In this document: positions 8,977-17,493 of the stretch, in pieces | Layout: every line of letters begins with the position of its first letter | Numbering within the stretch: the first letter of the stretch is position 1 | Source of the DNA: Tractidigestivibacter montrealensis | GTDB taxonomy: Bacteria > Actinomycetota > Coriobacteriia > Coriobacteriales > Atopobiaceae | Reading direction: 5' to 3' | DNA: 64,000 bases | Assembly: GCF_024741235.1 (NCBI RefSeq) | Contig: NZ_JANSKA010000001.1 | Span: 248,001-312,000, forward strand | Notes under the pieces: model-generated | What the model was told of the DNA's origin: nothing | The model's database searches: none | What the model saw: only the letters and a program-made list of their open reading frames with translations | Program-made: the position numbers and the translations under genes

Positions 8977-9900
8977 ATGTCGCGCGCGTCAAGGAAGTAC
9001 CTGCTGTCACTGCTCGTCTTTGGCTCAAACGGCATCATTGCTAGCCAGATCTCGCTTCCCAGCTGGCAGATCGTCCTGCTCCGCACCCTTCTTGGCGGCA
9101 CGCTGCTTGCCCTCATCGTGCTGGGCGCCCGCAAGCGTCCCGCGTTTCTCGACCACCCACACGACGCTGCCTACCTTGCCTCATCCGGCGCGGCGCTGGG
9201 CGTGGGTTGGATCTTCCTCTTTGAGGCATACAAGCTCATTGGCGTGGGCATTGCGTCTCTTGCCTACTACTGTGGGCCGGTCATTGTGATGGCGCTCTCG
9301 CCGGTCCTCTTCCACGAGCGACTCACCCCCGCCAAGCTGCTGGGCTTTGCGGCCGTTATCTGCGGTGCGTTTCTCGTGGTGGCGCAGGGCAAAGGCGTGG
9401 CGCTCTCGCCGTGGGGGCTTGTGTGCGGTGGCATGTCGGCCGTCATGTACGCGGTGATGGTCATCTGCAGCAAGCGCGCATCCAACGCCGTAGCCGGTAT
9501 TGAGGCCTCTGCGATCCAGCTGGTTGCGAGCTTTGCCGCCGTCGCCGTGTTTGCGCTTGTCGCCCACGGCTCAGAGCTGGCCGTGCCCCTCTCGGCCAAC
9601 TGGCCCGCCATTCTCTGCCTGGGCCTCGTGAACACGGGCCTTGGCTGCTACCTGTACTTCTCCGCTATGGGTCAGCTGCCCGTGCAGCGCGTCTCGGTGT
9701 GGGGCTACCTCGAACCGCTCTCGGCCGTGATCCTCTCGGTGCTCATCCTTGGCGAGGCCCTCACGCCCGCAAACGTTGCCGGCACGGTGCTCATACTGGG
9801 TGGCGCCATCTTCTGCGAGGTTGCCGGCAAGCGCCGCGGTTCTGTGGAGACCAGCCGTCGCCTTGCGGGGAGCCGCTCCGCTAGCAACCTCGCAGCGTAG
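8977..9900 (+). CDS. EamA/DMT-family transporter
   Basis: 307 residues from ATG 8977, chosen because GGGAGG lies six bases upstream. About ten hydrophobic helices in two EamA repeats are visible (for example IVLLRTLLGGTLLALIV and the second repeat containing PVQRVSVWGYLEPLSAVI). The Arg-Thr in helix 2 and the ending LEPLSAVILSVLILGE are family hallmarks. DMT exporters move metabolites such as amino acids. Substrate unknown. Divergent LysR gene next door. Confidence 0.9.
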   Translation: MSRASRKYLLSLLVFGSNGIIASQISLPSWQIVLLRTLLGGTLLALIVLGARKRPAFLDHPHDAAYLASSGAALGVGWIFLFEAYKLIGVGIASLAYYCGPVIVMALSPVLFHERLTPAKLLGFAAVICGAFLVVAQGKGVALSPWGLVCGGMSAVMYAVMVICSKRASNAVAGIEASAIQLVASFAAVAVFALVAHGSELAVPLSANWPAILCLGLVNTGLGCYLYFSAMGQLPVQRVSVWGYLEPLSAVILSVLILGEALTPANVAGTVLILGGAIFCEVAGKRRGSVETSRRLAGSRSASNLAA

Positions 9901-9991
9901 GGTCTCGCAGGCGCGACAATCGCGTCCCTCTTGCTAACTGGTTGTTTCCCTTACACGACGCCCGTACCTTTTTGGTTGCCGCATGGCGCCG

Positions 9992-10132
9992 GCGGCGGTT
10001 CTGGAACGCAGTCCTAGCCCACAACCTCTAGGCAGCGGTTCTGGAACACGGCTCTCGCCCGCAATTATTGAACGTTATTCCTGGGCGAAAAAGCCTCAAC
10101 TGCGGAAACTCTCAACAAGCCAGCTTTTTCGC
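9992..10132. repeat. 40-bp-period tandem repeat plus long inverted repeat
   Basis: CGGTTCTGGAAC recurs at 9996 and 10036 within two imperfect 33-base units, period 40. After it, GCGAAAAAGC (10085-10094) and GCTTTTTCGC (10123-10132) form a stem around 28 bases. This fills much of the 478-base gap 9901-10378. A weak GC stem at 9911-9931 may terminate the EamA gene. No gene seen in the gap. Confidence 0.5.
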
Positions 10133-10378
10133 GCAATAATCTAGCGCCGCACTGGCCGAGAACTGCACTGGACGAGAAGCGCGCTAGACCGGCAGAACAC
10201 ACGGCTGGACGTATTCTGCGCCGATGACCGGGACATCGGAACCCGCCCCAGTTCGGCCGCCCTCCGCCATCGACCTCCGTGAGAATCCCAAGAGAACTTG
10301 AAAGAGTAAGGCAGCTGAAAGCTCATTTGTCGCATACTGTGGCCCAAGGGGATTTTTCAGGGGGATGAGGAAGTCACG

Positions 10379-10630
10379 ATGGGGCTTGAAACAGAGAGCC
10401 AGATGCATGCTGACCAGGGCAAGGACTCCGCGTCATCCCCCGCATCAAAGCACAAGCCGTCGCACTTCTCTCAGCTGGTGTCCAACGTCGGTCACGTCGA
10501 CAACCGCACCCTCGTCTACGTGCTGCTCATCATTGTGGCCTGCGCGTTGGTAATAGTTGCCATATCCGCCATGTCACAGACGTTTCTGGCCCAGCCCTCC
10601 ACGGCAAGCTCCTTCGCCAGGCACCACTAG
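10379..10630 (+). CDS. Small single-pass membrane protein, unknown
   Basis: 83 residues from ATG 10379, with GGGGGATGAGGAAG upstream. A polar N-terminal half precedes one hydrophobic helix (about residues 46-67, VYVLLIIVACALVIVAISAM). It is convergent with another small membrane gene that also has its helix near the C-terminus. No family recognised. Confidence 0.5.
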   Translation: MGLETESQMHADQGKDSASSPASKHKPSHFSQLVSNVGHVDNRTLVYVLLIIVACALVIVAISAMSQTFLAQPSTASSFARHH

Positions 10631-10658
10631 CCGAGAAGCCCACTCGACTAACGGCCGC

Positions 10659-11021
10659 CTACCCCAGCACGCCTGCGACCACCAACACAACGATAAGCAC
10701 CACCACGGCCACAGCAGCAATCGCCACAACCCGCAGCGCGTCGCGCCGCGCCTGCTCGCGGCGGCGTCGTGCGTAGACCTGCGCCTCGGCATCGCGCGCG
10801 TCAACCGCACCGTAGCTGCCTGTCTCATACGGAGACCCTGTTGACACGCGCCGGGCGGGAGCAGCCTGGCGCTCCGCAGACGCAGCGGGCGACGCACTCG
10901 CCGCGCGTCGACGCCCATCGCGACCGGCCGTGTTGCCATCATGCCGCGATGCCGTGGGAGGCACGCGCACGGCTCCGGAGGTCGCGCGAGCACCCTTTGA
11001 CTTCCTGTCAAACAACGCCAT
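10659..11021 (-). CDS. Tail-anchored membrane protein, unknown
   Basis: 120 residues from ATG 11021 (GGGGGTCTC upstream). The first 90 residues are Arg/Ala/Ser-rich and probably disordered. They end in a basic RRRREQARRD patch followed by one C-terminal helix of Val/Ile/Ala. The basic-plus-helix junction resembles the membrane anchor of the deacetylase encoded just upstream on the same strand. Possibly a partner protein of that envelope enzyme; this is inference. Confidence 0.55.
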   Translation of the reverse strand: MALFDRKSKGARATSGAVRVPPTASRHDGNTAGRDGRRRAASASPAASAERQAAPARRVSTGSPYETGSYGAVDARDAEAQVYARRRREQARRDALRVVAIAAVAVVVLIVVLVVAGVLG

Positions 11022-11197
11022 GAGAGACCCCCGCCCCCATCGGGGCAGCTGGCCCCAAACGATGCGACGCGCCGAGAAGGGCGCGCCGCCTGCACTCTGA
11101 TGATACCGAGACGCCCCGACCCGGCAACCCGTCGCCACGTAAGTTCCGACACACTGACATGTAGCTTGAAAGCCCCCGGCACGCGAGAGGCGCTACG

Positions 11198-11341
11198 CTA
11201 CCCTATGCCATGCGCCGCCTGGTACTCGAAGCTTCCCAGCTCGTAGGTGCCAAACACGCGCATGCGCTTGAGCTGCATGGGATCGTCACCCGGATGCACC
11301 TGCCCGTACTGCGTAGTGAACGCGAGAAGGAAACCGGCCTA
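11198..11341 (-). pseudogene. Severed C-terminal end of the deacetylase gene, downstream of in-frame TAG
   Basis: Past the TAG at 11339-11341 the same frame stays open for 46 more codons (beginning AGFLLAFTTQYGQVHPGDD, ending YELGSFEYQAAHGIG) to a TAG at 11198. This looks like the normal end of a NodB-type deacetylase domain, after GVE where many relatives read GVEEAGF. So a single substitution, probably GAG to TAG, splits the gene. A sequencing error or readthrough would give the same picture. Confidence 0.7.
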
Positions 11342-12628
11342 CTCCACCCCTGCAGGCGCCGCGTCGGAGACGTCGCCAAACGGATAGGCAAAGGCATCGC
11401 TCGTCTTGAGGATGTCTGCGGACTGCTTGAGGTCCTCGGCGACCTCGTCGGAAGTAAGGTCGTAGATGCGCCCGCCGTGGCCCTTGCCCGAAGTGCCCGC
11501 CCGGTGCAGATCGTACGAGTGCGACTGGAAGTCCACGTAGGGGCTGGCGTAGTTCGAGAGCTTGTCCTGGATGTCGCTGTCGCTGCAGATGACAAACGAG
11601 GTAGCAGGGATTTTGTGGTTCTCGAGCAGCGGAATCGCATAGGTGAGGAAGCCCTCGGAGCCGTCGTCGAAGGTGAGCACCACCGACTTTGCCGGCAGCG
11701 AGTGGCCACCCTCGATGTAGGCACGCACCTCGGCCCACGACGGGAAGTAGTAGCCGTTCTCGTTGAGCCAGGAAAGCTGCTGGTCAAGCAGGGTGGTCGA
11801 GATGAGGTTCTGGTCGCTCGAGGCACCTTCGGGAGGGTTTGCCGCATCGTAGACGTCGTGGTACATGAAGACCGAAATGCCGTCGTCGTCCCAGCCGCCA
11901 TCAACGTCGTCTACCACGTGCACCGTCCGCGTGGCTGTGGCCACCATGCCCGCGGAGTCCTCGACGGTATACGTCACGGTATAGTCTCCCAGCGTCGTGG
12001 TATCGACCTCCCCCGAAGCCGTGACCTTGTCGGTGATCATGCCGTCCGTGCGGTCGTGCGCGTAGCAACCACCGTCCACGTAGCCCTCGCCACGCTTGAC
12101 GTAGGTGTCTGCACTGCCGCCCAGCGTCATCACGATGCTGCCGTCGTTCTGGGCGCCCGTGGCCCGGGCACCCTGCTCCGCACTCTGCGATCCGCTCGCT
12201 CCCTGGGTCGCGGGCTCATTGCCACTGCCAGAACCGGCGTTATCCGGGAGCAAGGATCCCACTCCGCCGCGGGCAGCCACAATGCCCACGACAAGGGCAA
12301 CCCCGCAGGCAACGGCGATGAGAATCCCGCAGCGCACGGTGCGCGAGCGTTGCTCCTTGCGGTGGCGCTCGGCGTAGGTGCGGGCCTGCTCTGCCCTGGC
12401 GGGAGGTTGCGTGCCAGGTACAACACCCGGCCGCAGCACGCGCACGTCGCTCGCCGACTGGCGGCGACGCTGGCCGCCCCGCTGGCCTCGCTCCTGCGCG
12501 CACCTCTGGGCGTCGCTCGCTGAATCGTTGCCAGGGCCCTTCTCGCCCGTCTGCTCCGGCACGTAGTGCGAGACGCGAATGCTGTCTCGCCCCCCACGAC
12601 CCTTGTAGCTGTTCTCCCTGTTTGCCAT
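11339..12628 (-). CDS. Membrane-anchored polysaccharide deacetylase with premature stop
   Basis: 429 residues from ATG 12628. An Arg/Gln-rich cytoplasmic region (1-95) is followed by a membrane helix (about 99-118), a Ser/Gly linker, a DUF5011/Ig-like domain (about 165-240), and a NodB polysaccharide deacetylase domain from about 247. The metal and catalytic motifs are present: TFDDG near residue 317 and SHSYDLH near residue 365. Such enzymes remove acetyl groups from peptidoglycan or exopolysaccharide outside the cell. An in-frame TAG ends the protein inside the last barrel strands, and 46 further sense codons follow. The truncated enzyme may be inactive. Confidence 0.8.
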   Translation of the reverse strand: MANRENSYKGRGGRDSIRVSHYVPEQTGEKGPGNDSASDAQRCAQERGQRGGQRRRQSASDVRVLRPGVVPGTQPPARAEQARTYAERHRKEQRSRTVRCGILIAVACGVALVVGIVAARGGVGSLLPDNAGSGSGNEPATQGASGSQSAEQGARATGAQNDGSIVMTLGGSADTYVKRGEGYVDGGCYAHDRTDGMITDKVTASGEVDTTTLGDYTVTYTVEDSAGMVATATRTVHVVDDVDGGWDDDGISVFMYHDVYDAANPPEGASSDQNLISTTLLDQQLSWLNENGYYFPSWAEVRAYIEGGHSLPAKSVVLTFDDGSEGFLTYAIPLLENHKIPATSFVICSDSDIQDKLSNYASPYVDFQSHSYDLHRAGTSGKGHGGRIYDLTSDEVAEDLKQSADILKTSDAFAYPFGDVSDAAPAGVE

Positions 12629-12768
12629 GAACCATCACCAATCCGATCGAGACCGCCCAACCCGGCCTTCTCGACCTTAAAGGATAGCAAAGCCCGTAGT
12701 CTACAATTGAAGCCCGCGCGCCCGCCACGGGGCGCTCACCACGCAACGGTCTCGTCGAGAGGGGCGTC

Positions 12769-14145
12769 ATGCCCAAGGTAAGCATCATCGTTCCCGTCTA
12801 CAACGCCCAGGAGACGCTGCGGAGGTGCGTCGACAGCATCTTGGGGCAGGAGTACCGCGACTTCGAGCTCATCCTGGCAGACGACGGCAGCACGGACTCC
12901 TCGCCCGCCCTCTGCAACGAGTACGCCGAGAAGGACAGCCGCGTGCGCGTGCTCCACAAGGCAAACTCCGGCGTCTCGGACACGCGCAACAAGGCGCTTG
13001 ATGCCGCGCAAGGCGATTACGTGCAGTTTCTCGACTCGGATGACTGGATTGCCCCCGAGGCAACGCGCCTTCTCGTGCGCGCCATGGAGGACAACGACTG
13101 CGACATGGTCATCGCGGACTTCTACCGCGTGATTGGCAGCAAGGTCTCGCGCAAGGGCGACATCGACGCCGAGGGCGTCCTCTCGCGCGAGGAGTTTGGC
13201 GACTACATGATCCAGAACCCCTCGGACTTCTACTTTGGCGTGGTGTGGAACAAGCTCTACCGTCGCGACATCATCGAGAAGTACCAGCTGCGCATGGACG
13301 TCACGCTCAGCTGGTGCGAGGACTTCATCTTCAACATGGAGTACGAGCTGCACTGCAAGCGCATCTACCCGCTGCAGGTGCCCGTCTACTACTACGTGCG
13401 AACCAGGGGCTCGCTGGCCAGCCAGGGCGCCAACCCCGCCAAGGTCGTCCAGATGAAGCTCAACGTGATTGAGTACTACAACGACTTCTACAAGCAGGTC
13501 TTTGACGAGGAGGACTACCGCGCGCGCCGTCCCGACATCTACCGCTTCTACATAGAGTCCGCCGGCGACGGTGACATCATGCCGTGGCAGCGCTCGGCCA
13601 AGCTGGGCGAGGAGCGCGTGCCCGTCTACGTGAACCCCGAGATGGATGCCGATACGCTTCTCGGCCTGTACTTCGAGGAGAAGCTGGTCGAGAGGAACCT
13701 CGAGCTTGTGGCTGCGCGGTTTGACCTCACCCCACGTGATGTGCGGCTCCTTGCCTTTGTGCGACTTGGCACGGTCTTCTCGGGCCGAGAGGAGCTGGCG
13801 GACTACTGTGGCTTCTCTACGCTCCAGCTGGCGCGTACGCTGCAGCGTTTGCAGTCAAAGCGCCTGGTCACCGTGGAGACGCGCGTAGAGCGCCCAGATG
13901 CGGGCGACGAGGCTGCGGCCGTTGTTGCCGCGGCCCCCAGTGCCATCGCGGCCACCGGGGCAGCGAAGACCAGGCTACTCCTGGTCACGCCTACCGAGCA
14001 GGCGCAGCCCGTGATGGAGGCCATTGTGCAGGCGCTTCGCGACTGCGACCGCGTGCGCTGCTCGTCCATGGACGAGGACGAGGCCAACCGCTACAGGAGC
14101 GACCGCATGAAGGCGCTCGAGAGCATCCGGCGCACCCTGGCGTAG
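12769..14145 (+). CDS. GT2 glycosyltransferase fused to a C-terminal winged-helix domain
   Basis: 458 residues from ATG 12769. Residues 1-230 are a GT-A glycosyltransferase family 2 domain: VSIIVPVYNAQETL, the DDGSTDSS nucleotide site near residue 40, and the DSDDW metal motif near 85. These enzymes add sugars to wall or capsular polymers at the inner membrane. After a linker, about residues 315-375 (FDLTPRDVRLLAFVR, then ELADYCGFSTLQLARTLQRL and a basic wing) look like a MarR-type winged helix. An Ala-rich region and a short alpha/beta-like tail follow. This fusion is unusual; both parts are in one frame without a break. Confidence 0.85.
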   Translation: MPKVSIIVPVYNAQETLRRCVDSILGQEYRDFELILADDGSTDSSPALCNEYAEKDSRVRVLHKANSGVSDTRNKALDAAQGDYVQFLDSDDWIAPEATRLLVRAMEDNDCDMVIADFYRVIGSKVSRKGDIDAEGVLSREEFGDYMIQNPSDFYFGVVWNKLYRRDIIEKYQLRMDVTLSWCEDFIFNMEYELHCKRIYPLQVPVYYYVRTRGSLASQGANPAKVVQMKLNVIEYYNDFYKQVFDEEDYRARRPDIYRFYIESAGDGDIMPWQRSAKLGEERVPVYVNPEMDADTLLGLYFEEKLVERNLELVAARFDLTPRDVRLLAFVRLGTVFSGREELADYCGFSTLQLARTLQRLQSKRLVTVETRVERPDAGDEAAAVVAAAPSAIAATGAAKTRLLLVTPTEQAQPVMEAIVQALRDCDRVRCSSMDEDEANRYRSDRMKALESIRRTLA

Positions 14146-14194
14146 GGCGTCGGCACTTCTCGGCGCGAGGCTTTTATCGGCATCGTTATGGCTT

Positions 14195-14229
14195 GGGCCG
14201 GTCGCGCGGGATTCCCGCACGGCCGGCCC
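14195..14229. terminator. GC-rich hairpin between convergent genes
   Basis: GGGCCGG (14195-14201) pairs with CCGGCCC (14223-14229), with an inner GCGGG/CCCGC stem. There is no T-tract on either strand. It lies between the glycosyltransferase gene and ldh, so it may act bidirectionally. CACGCATTCGG occurs twice just after it. Confidence 0.45.
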
Positions 14230-14334
14230 GTCTGTCACGCATTCGGCTTATCACGCATTCGGGTGCGAACGTGTGCCGTATGCACCCGGCGCGGCGTCGC
14301 TCCAGCACCGCACCAGGTGCCGAGAAATCCTTCC

Positions 14335-15315
14335 CTACTCCTGCGCGGGAACCTCGGGCATGACCTGGTCGACGTAGCCGCGGATGATCGAGCAGGAGTT
14401 GCGCATGGCGCGGCGCTCGTCGTAGGAGAGGTCAATCTCGAGCACGGCATCAATGCCGTTGGAGCCCACGATGCAAGGCGTACCTGCGGAGATACCGCTC
14501 TCGCCGTACTCGCCCTCGAGGTGCACCGAGAGGGGCAGCATGCGCTTCTCGTTGTGCAGGATGGCCGTGATGATCTCGGCGACAACCGAGGCGATGCCAA
14601 ACTCGGTGCAGCCCTTGCCTCCCACGATCTTGCTGCCAGACTCCTTGACCATGCGCTTGACCTCGTCGAAGTCGATGTTGGTGCCGGAGTGGTGGTTCAT
14701 CGCAAGGTACTCGCGCAGCGTGATTGAGCCAACGGTCACATGCGAGGTGGGGATGAACGAGGAGTCGCCGTGCTCGCCCATGCAGAAGGCCTGAATCTGC
14801 TTGGCGTCGACGTCGATGATGCCAGAGAGGATGCGGCGCAGTCGCACGGAGTCGAGCGCGGTGCCGGTCCCAAAGACATGCTCGCGCGGCAGGCCGAGGT
14901 TGCGGTACAGGTACTCGGTCACGATGTCGGCGGGGTTGGAGACGCTCAGCACGATGCCGTTGAAGCCGGAGTCGCGCACGGGGCCAACGATGCCCTCGAG
15001 CACCTTCATGGTGCCGCCGAGCATGTCGAGGCGCGTCTCGCCGGGCCTGCGGCTGCGGCCGGCGGTGAGAACGATGAAGTGGGCGTCCGCGCAGTCGGCG
15101 TAGTCACCAACACGGATGGTGAACGAGTCGCCCATGCCCGAGGCAAGGTCCTCGAGGTCCATGACCTGGGCCTCTGCGGCCTCACGGTTCACGTCGAGAA
15201 ACACGATCTCGTTCACGAGGTGGCGAAACATCAGGCACAGTGCAACGTGGCTGCCAACGCGACCGGCGCCGATAATGACAACCTTGCGCGTCTGGTATGG
15301 CTTCTCAATAGGCAT
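14335..15315 (-). CDS. ldh: L-lactate dehydrogenase
   Basis: 326 residues from ATG 15315 with a strong AGGAGGAAAG site. Reduces pyruvate to L-lactate with NADH, regenerating NAD in fermentation. The N-terminal Rossmann motif is IIGAGRVGSHVA (about residues 14-25). The mobile-loop substrate region is GRSRRPGETRLDML near 90, and the catalytic His is in GEHGDSSF near residue 184. The Gln that marks lactate specificity (usual Q-PGETR) is not clear here, where the loop reads SRRPGETR, so a malate-active variant is possible. A distal 5' extension of the frame lacks family similarity. Confidence 0.85.
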   Translation of the reverse strand: MPIEKPYQTRKVVIIGAGRVGSHVALCLMFRHLVNEIVFLDVNREAAEAQVMDLEDLASGMGDSFTIRVGDYADCADAHFIVLTAGRSRRPGETRLDMLGGTMKVLEGIVGPVRDSGFNGIVLSVSNPADIVTEYLYRNLGLPREHVFGTGTALDSVRLRRILSGIIDVDAKQIQAFCMGEHGDSSFIPTSHVTVGSITLREYLAMNHHSGTNIDFDEVKRMVKESGSKIVGGKGCTEFGIASVVAEIITAILHNEKRMLPLSVHLEGEYGESGISAGTPCIVGSNGIDAVLEIDLSYDERRAMRNSCSIIRGYVDQVMPEVPAQE

Positions 15316-15387
15316 TGCTTTCCTCCTTGATGGACGGACAACTACTGTGCAACTACTCACCAAGGGGAAATGATACGTCACTAGAAA

Positions 15388-15419
15388 GCGAGCGGGCGGC
15401 CTCGCGACCGTCCGCTCGC
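15388..15419 (-). terminator. Rho-independent terminator of ettA
   Basis: GCGAGCGGGCGG and CCGTCCGCTCGC form a 12-bp stem with one wobble around an 8-base loop. On the minus strand TTTCT follows. It lies between the ettA stop and the ldh start. Confidence 0.6.
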
Positions 15420-15466
15420 CGACTTGTTTGAATGAGTCGGGGAACCGCCCTTCTAGCAGCCCGCGC

Positions 15467-15497
15467 ATGAGACAAAGGGAAACTCCCTTTGTCTCAT
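15467..15497. repeat. ATGAGACAAAGGG palindrome, copy 1
   Basis: ATGAGACAAAGGGA and TCCCTTTGTCTCAT flank a 3-base centre. The palindrome touches the TAA stop of ettA (15497-15499). Copies lie at 35465 and 51195, also at gene ends on the minus strand. Confidence 0.85.
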
Positions 15498-17176
15498 TAG
15501 TCGCGGGTGAGCTTGCGGTGCAGGCGGTGGGGCTTGGACGCCTCCGGGCCCAGGCGACGCTCGCGGTCGGCCTGGTAGGCCTCAAAGTTGCCCTCGAACC
15601 AGTGCCAGCTGCCGGGGTTCTCGTCCGTGCCCTCCCAGGCCAGGATGTGCGTGGCCACGCGGTCGAGGAACCAGCGGTCGTGGCTCGTGACCACCGAGCA
15701 GCCGGGGAAGCGCTCGAGGGCATCCTCCAGGCTCTCGCTCGTCTCGGTGTCGAGGTCGTTCGTGGGCTCGTCCAGCAGGAGGAGGTTTCCGCCCTGGCGA
15801 AGGGTAAGGGCCAGGTTCAGGCGGTTCCTCTCGCCACCGGAGAGCACGCCTGCAGGCTTCTGCTGGTCCGTGCCCTTGAAGCCGAAGGTGGCCACGTAGG
15901 CGCGGCTGGGAATCTCCGTGTCGCCCACGGTGATGTAGTCGTTGCCGTCCGAGACAACCTCCCAGACGCTCTTCTTGGGGTCGATGCCGGCGCGCATCTG
16001 GTCCACGTAGGATAGCTTGACCGTCTCGCCCAGCTCCAGCGTGCCCGAAGAGGGCTGCTCCTGGCCAACGATCATCTTGAAGAGCGTGGTCTTGCCCACG
16101 CCGTTGGGGCCAATCACGCCCACGATGCCGTTGCGCGGCAGGTCAAAGGAGAGGTCGTCGATAAGGATGCGGTCGCCAAACGCCTTGGTGAGATGCTCCA
16201 CCGTAAGCACCTTGGCGCCCAGGCGCGGGCCCACGGGGATCTGGATCTCGGAGAAGTCGAGCTTCTTGGTGGCCCTGGCCTCGGCCTCCATCTGCTCGTA
16301 GCGCTCCAGGCGCGCGCGGTTCTTGGCCTGGCGCGCCTTGGGGCTCTGGCGCACCCACTCGAGCTCGGAGCGCATCTTCTTGGCGCGCTTGGCGTTCTCG
16401 CGGCCCTCTGCCTCCAGGCGGGCGGCCTTCTTCTCCAGATAGGTGGAGTAGTTGCCCTCGTAGGGGTAGAGCTGGCCGCGGTCCACCTCGCAGATCCAGC
16501 CCGCCACGTCGTTCAGGAAGTAGCGGTCGTGCGTGACGGCCATGACGGCACCGGGATAGTTGTGCAGGAACTGCTCGAGCCACAGCACGCTCTCGGCGTC
16601 CAGGTGGTTGGTGGGCTCGTCGAGAAGGAGCAGGTCAGGCGCCTCGAGCAGCAGGCGGCACAGCGCCACGCGGCGACGCTCGCCACCGGAGAGCTGGGTC
16701 ACCGGGGCGTCCGGATCGGGGCACTGCAGGGCGTCCATGGCCTGCGAGAGCTGGGAGTCCAGGTCCCAGCCATTGGCGGCGTCGATCTCATCCTGGAGGC
16801 GGCCCATCTCGGCCATGAGGGCGTCAAAGTCCGCGTCGGGGCTCGCCATCTCCTCTCCAATCTGGTTGAAGCGGTTGACCTTGGCGATCACGTCCGAGAA
16901 GGCCATCTCGATGTTCTCGCGCACGGTCTTGTCCTCATCGAGGGGCGGTTCCTGCTGCAGAAGCCCCACCGTGTAGCCCGGCGTGAGGCGGGCCTCGCCG
17001 TTGGAGACGTCCTCGAGGCCGGCCATGACCTTGAGAAGCGTGGACTTGCCCATGCCGTTGGGGCCAACCACACCGATCTTGGCACCGGGATAGACGCCCA
17101 CGGTGACGTCGTCGAGAATGACCTTCTCGCCCACGACCTTGCGGGCCTTGTACATCTGGTACACGAACTCTGCCAT
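15497..17176 (-). CDS. ettA: Energy-dependent translational throttle protein EttA (ABC-F)
   Basis: 559 residues from ATG 17176 (AGGAGC upstream), the usual EttA length of about 555. Two ABC ATPase domains have Walker A motifs GPNGMGKST (near residue 38) and GPNGVGKTT (near 355), signatures LSGGERRRV and LSGGERNRL, and no membrane segments. Between them is the P-site tRNA-interaction motif region (EWVRQSPKARQAKNRARL). EttA binds the ribosomal E site and gates translation according to ATP/ADP ratio. Single gene with its own terminator. Confidence 0.95.
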   Translation of the reverse strand: MAEFVYQMYKARKVVGEKVILDDVTVGVYPGAKIGVVGPNGMGKSTLLKVMAGLEDVSNGEARLTPGYTVGLLQQEPPLDEDKTVRENIEMAFSDVIAKVNRFNQIGEEMASPDADFDALMAEMGRLQDEIDAANGWDLDSQLSQAMDALQCPDPDAPVTQLSGGERRRVALCRLLLEAPDLLLLDEPTNHLDAESVLWLEQFLHNYPGAVMAVTHDRYFLNDVAGWICEVDRGQLYPYEGNYSTYLEKKAARLEAEGRENAKRAKKMRSELEWVRQSPKARQAKNRARLERYEQMEAEARATKKLDFSEIQIPVGPRLGAKVLTVEHLTKAFGDRILIDDLSFDLPRNGIVGVIGPNGVGKTTLFKMIVGQEQPSSGTLELGETVKLSYVDQMRAGIDPKKSVWEVVSDGNDYITVGDTEIPSRAYVATFGFKGTDQQKPAGVLSGGERNRLNLALTLRQGGNLLLLDEPTNDLDTETSESLEDALERFPGCSVVTSHDRWFLDRVATHILAWEGTDENPGSWHWFEGNFEAYQADRERRLGPEASKPHRLHRKLTRD

Positions 17177-17493
17177 TGCTGCTCCTGTCTGGGGCCAAAC
17201 GTGCCCTTGGGTGGGGGTGCCGCATGCGGCGAGAAGGGCTCGCCACGGGCGTGTGTATGCTCCCATTCTACGGGAGGGCGTGTGGGCGACCCCGCGGGCG
17301 GCGGCGCACGGGGCCGCGCCCTTCAACGTTTATGCACAATCGGATGCCGCTGCATGCCTAAAACCTGCGGTTTCGCCCATGCGTGCATCTTTTTTGTTAC
17401 TACCGGTGGCACAATCGAGGGGGATGGGATACACCTGTACGGCCGCGACCGCTCTGGCGGCGGGCATGGTGCAAAGAGAACTGAGGGGGATTC

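Noticed and set aside
10141-10347. 68-residue minus-strand frame
   Set aside because: No ribosome site, no family resemblance, low-complexity basic composition.
11339-11341. Pyrrolysine or programmed readthrough at TAG
   Set aside because: No pyl genes in the window, and the family is not known to use pyrrolysine; simple nonsense mutation is more likely.
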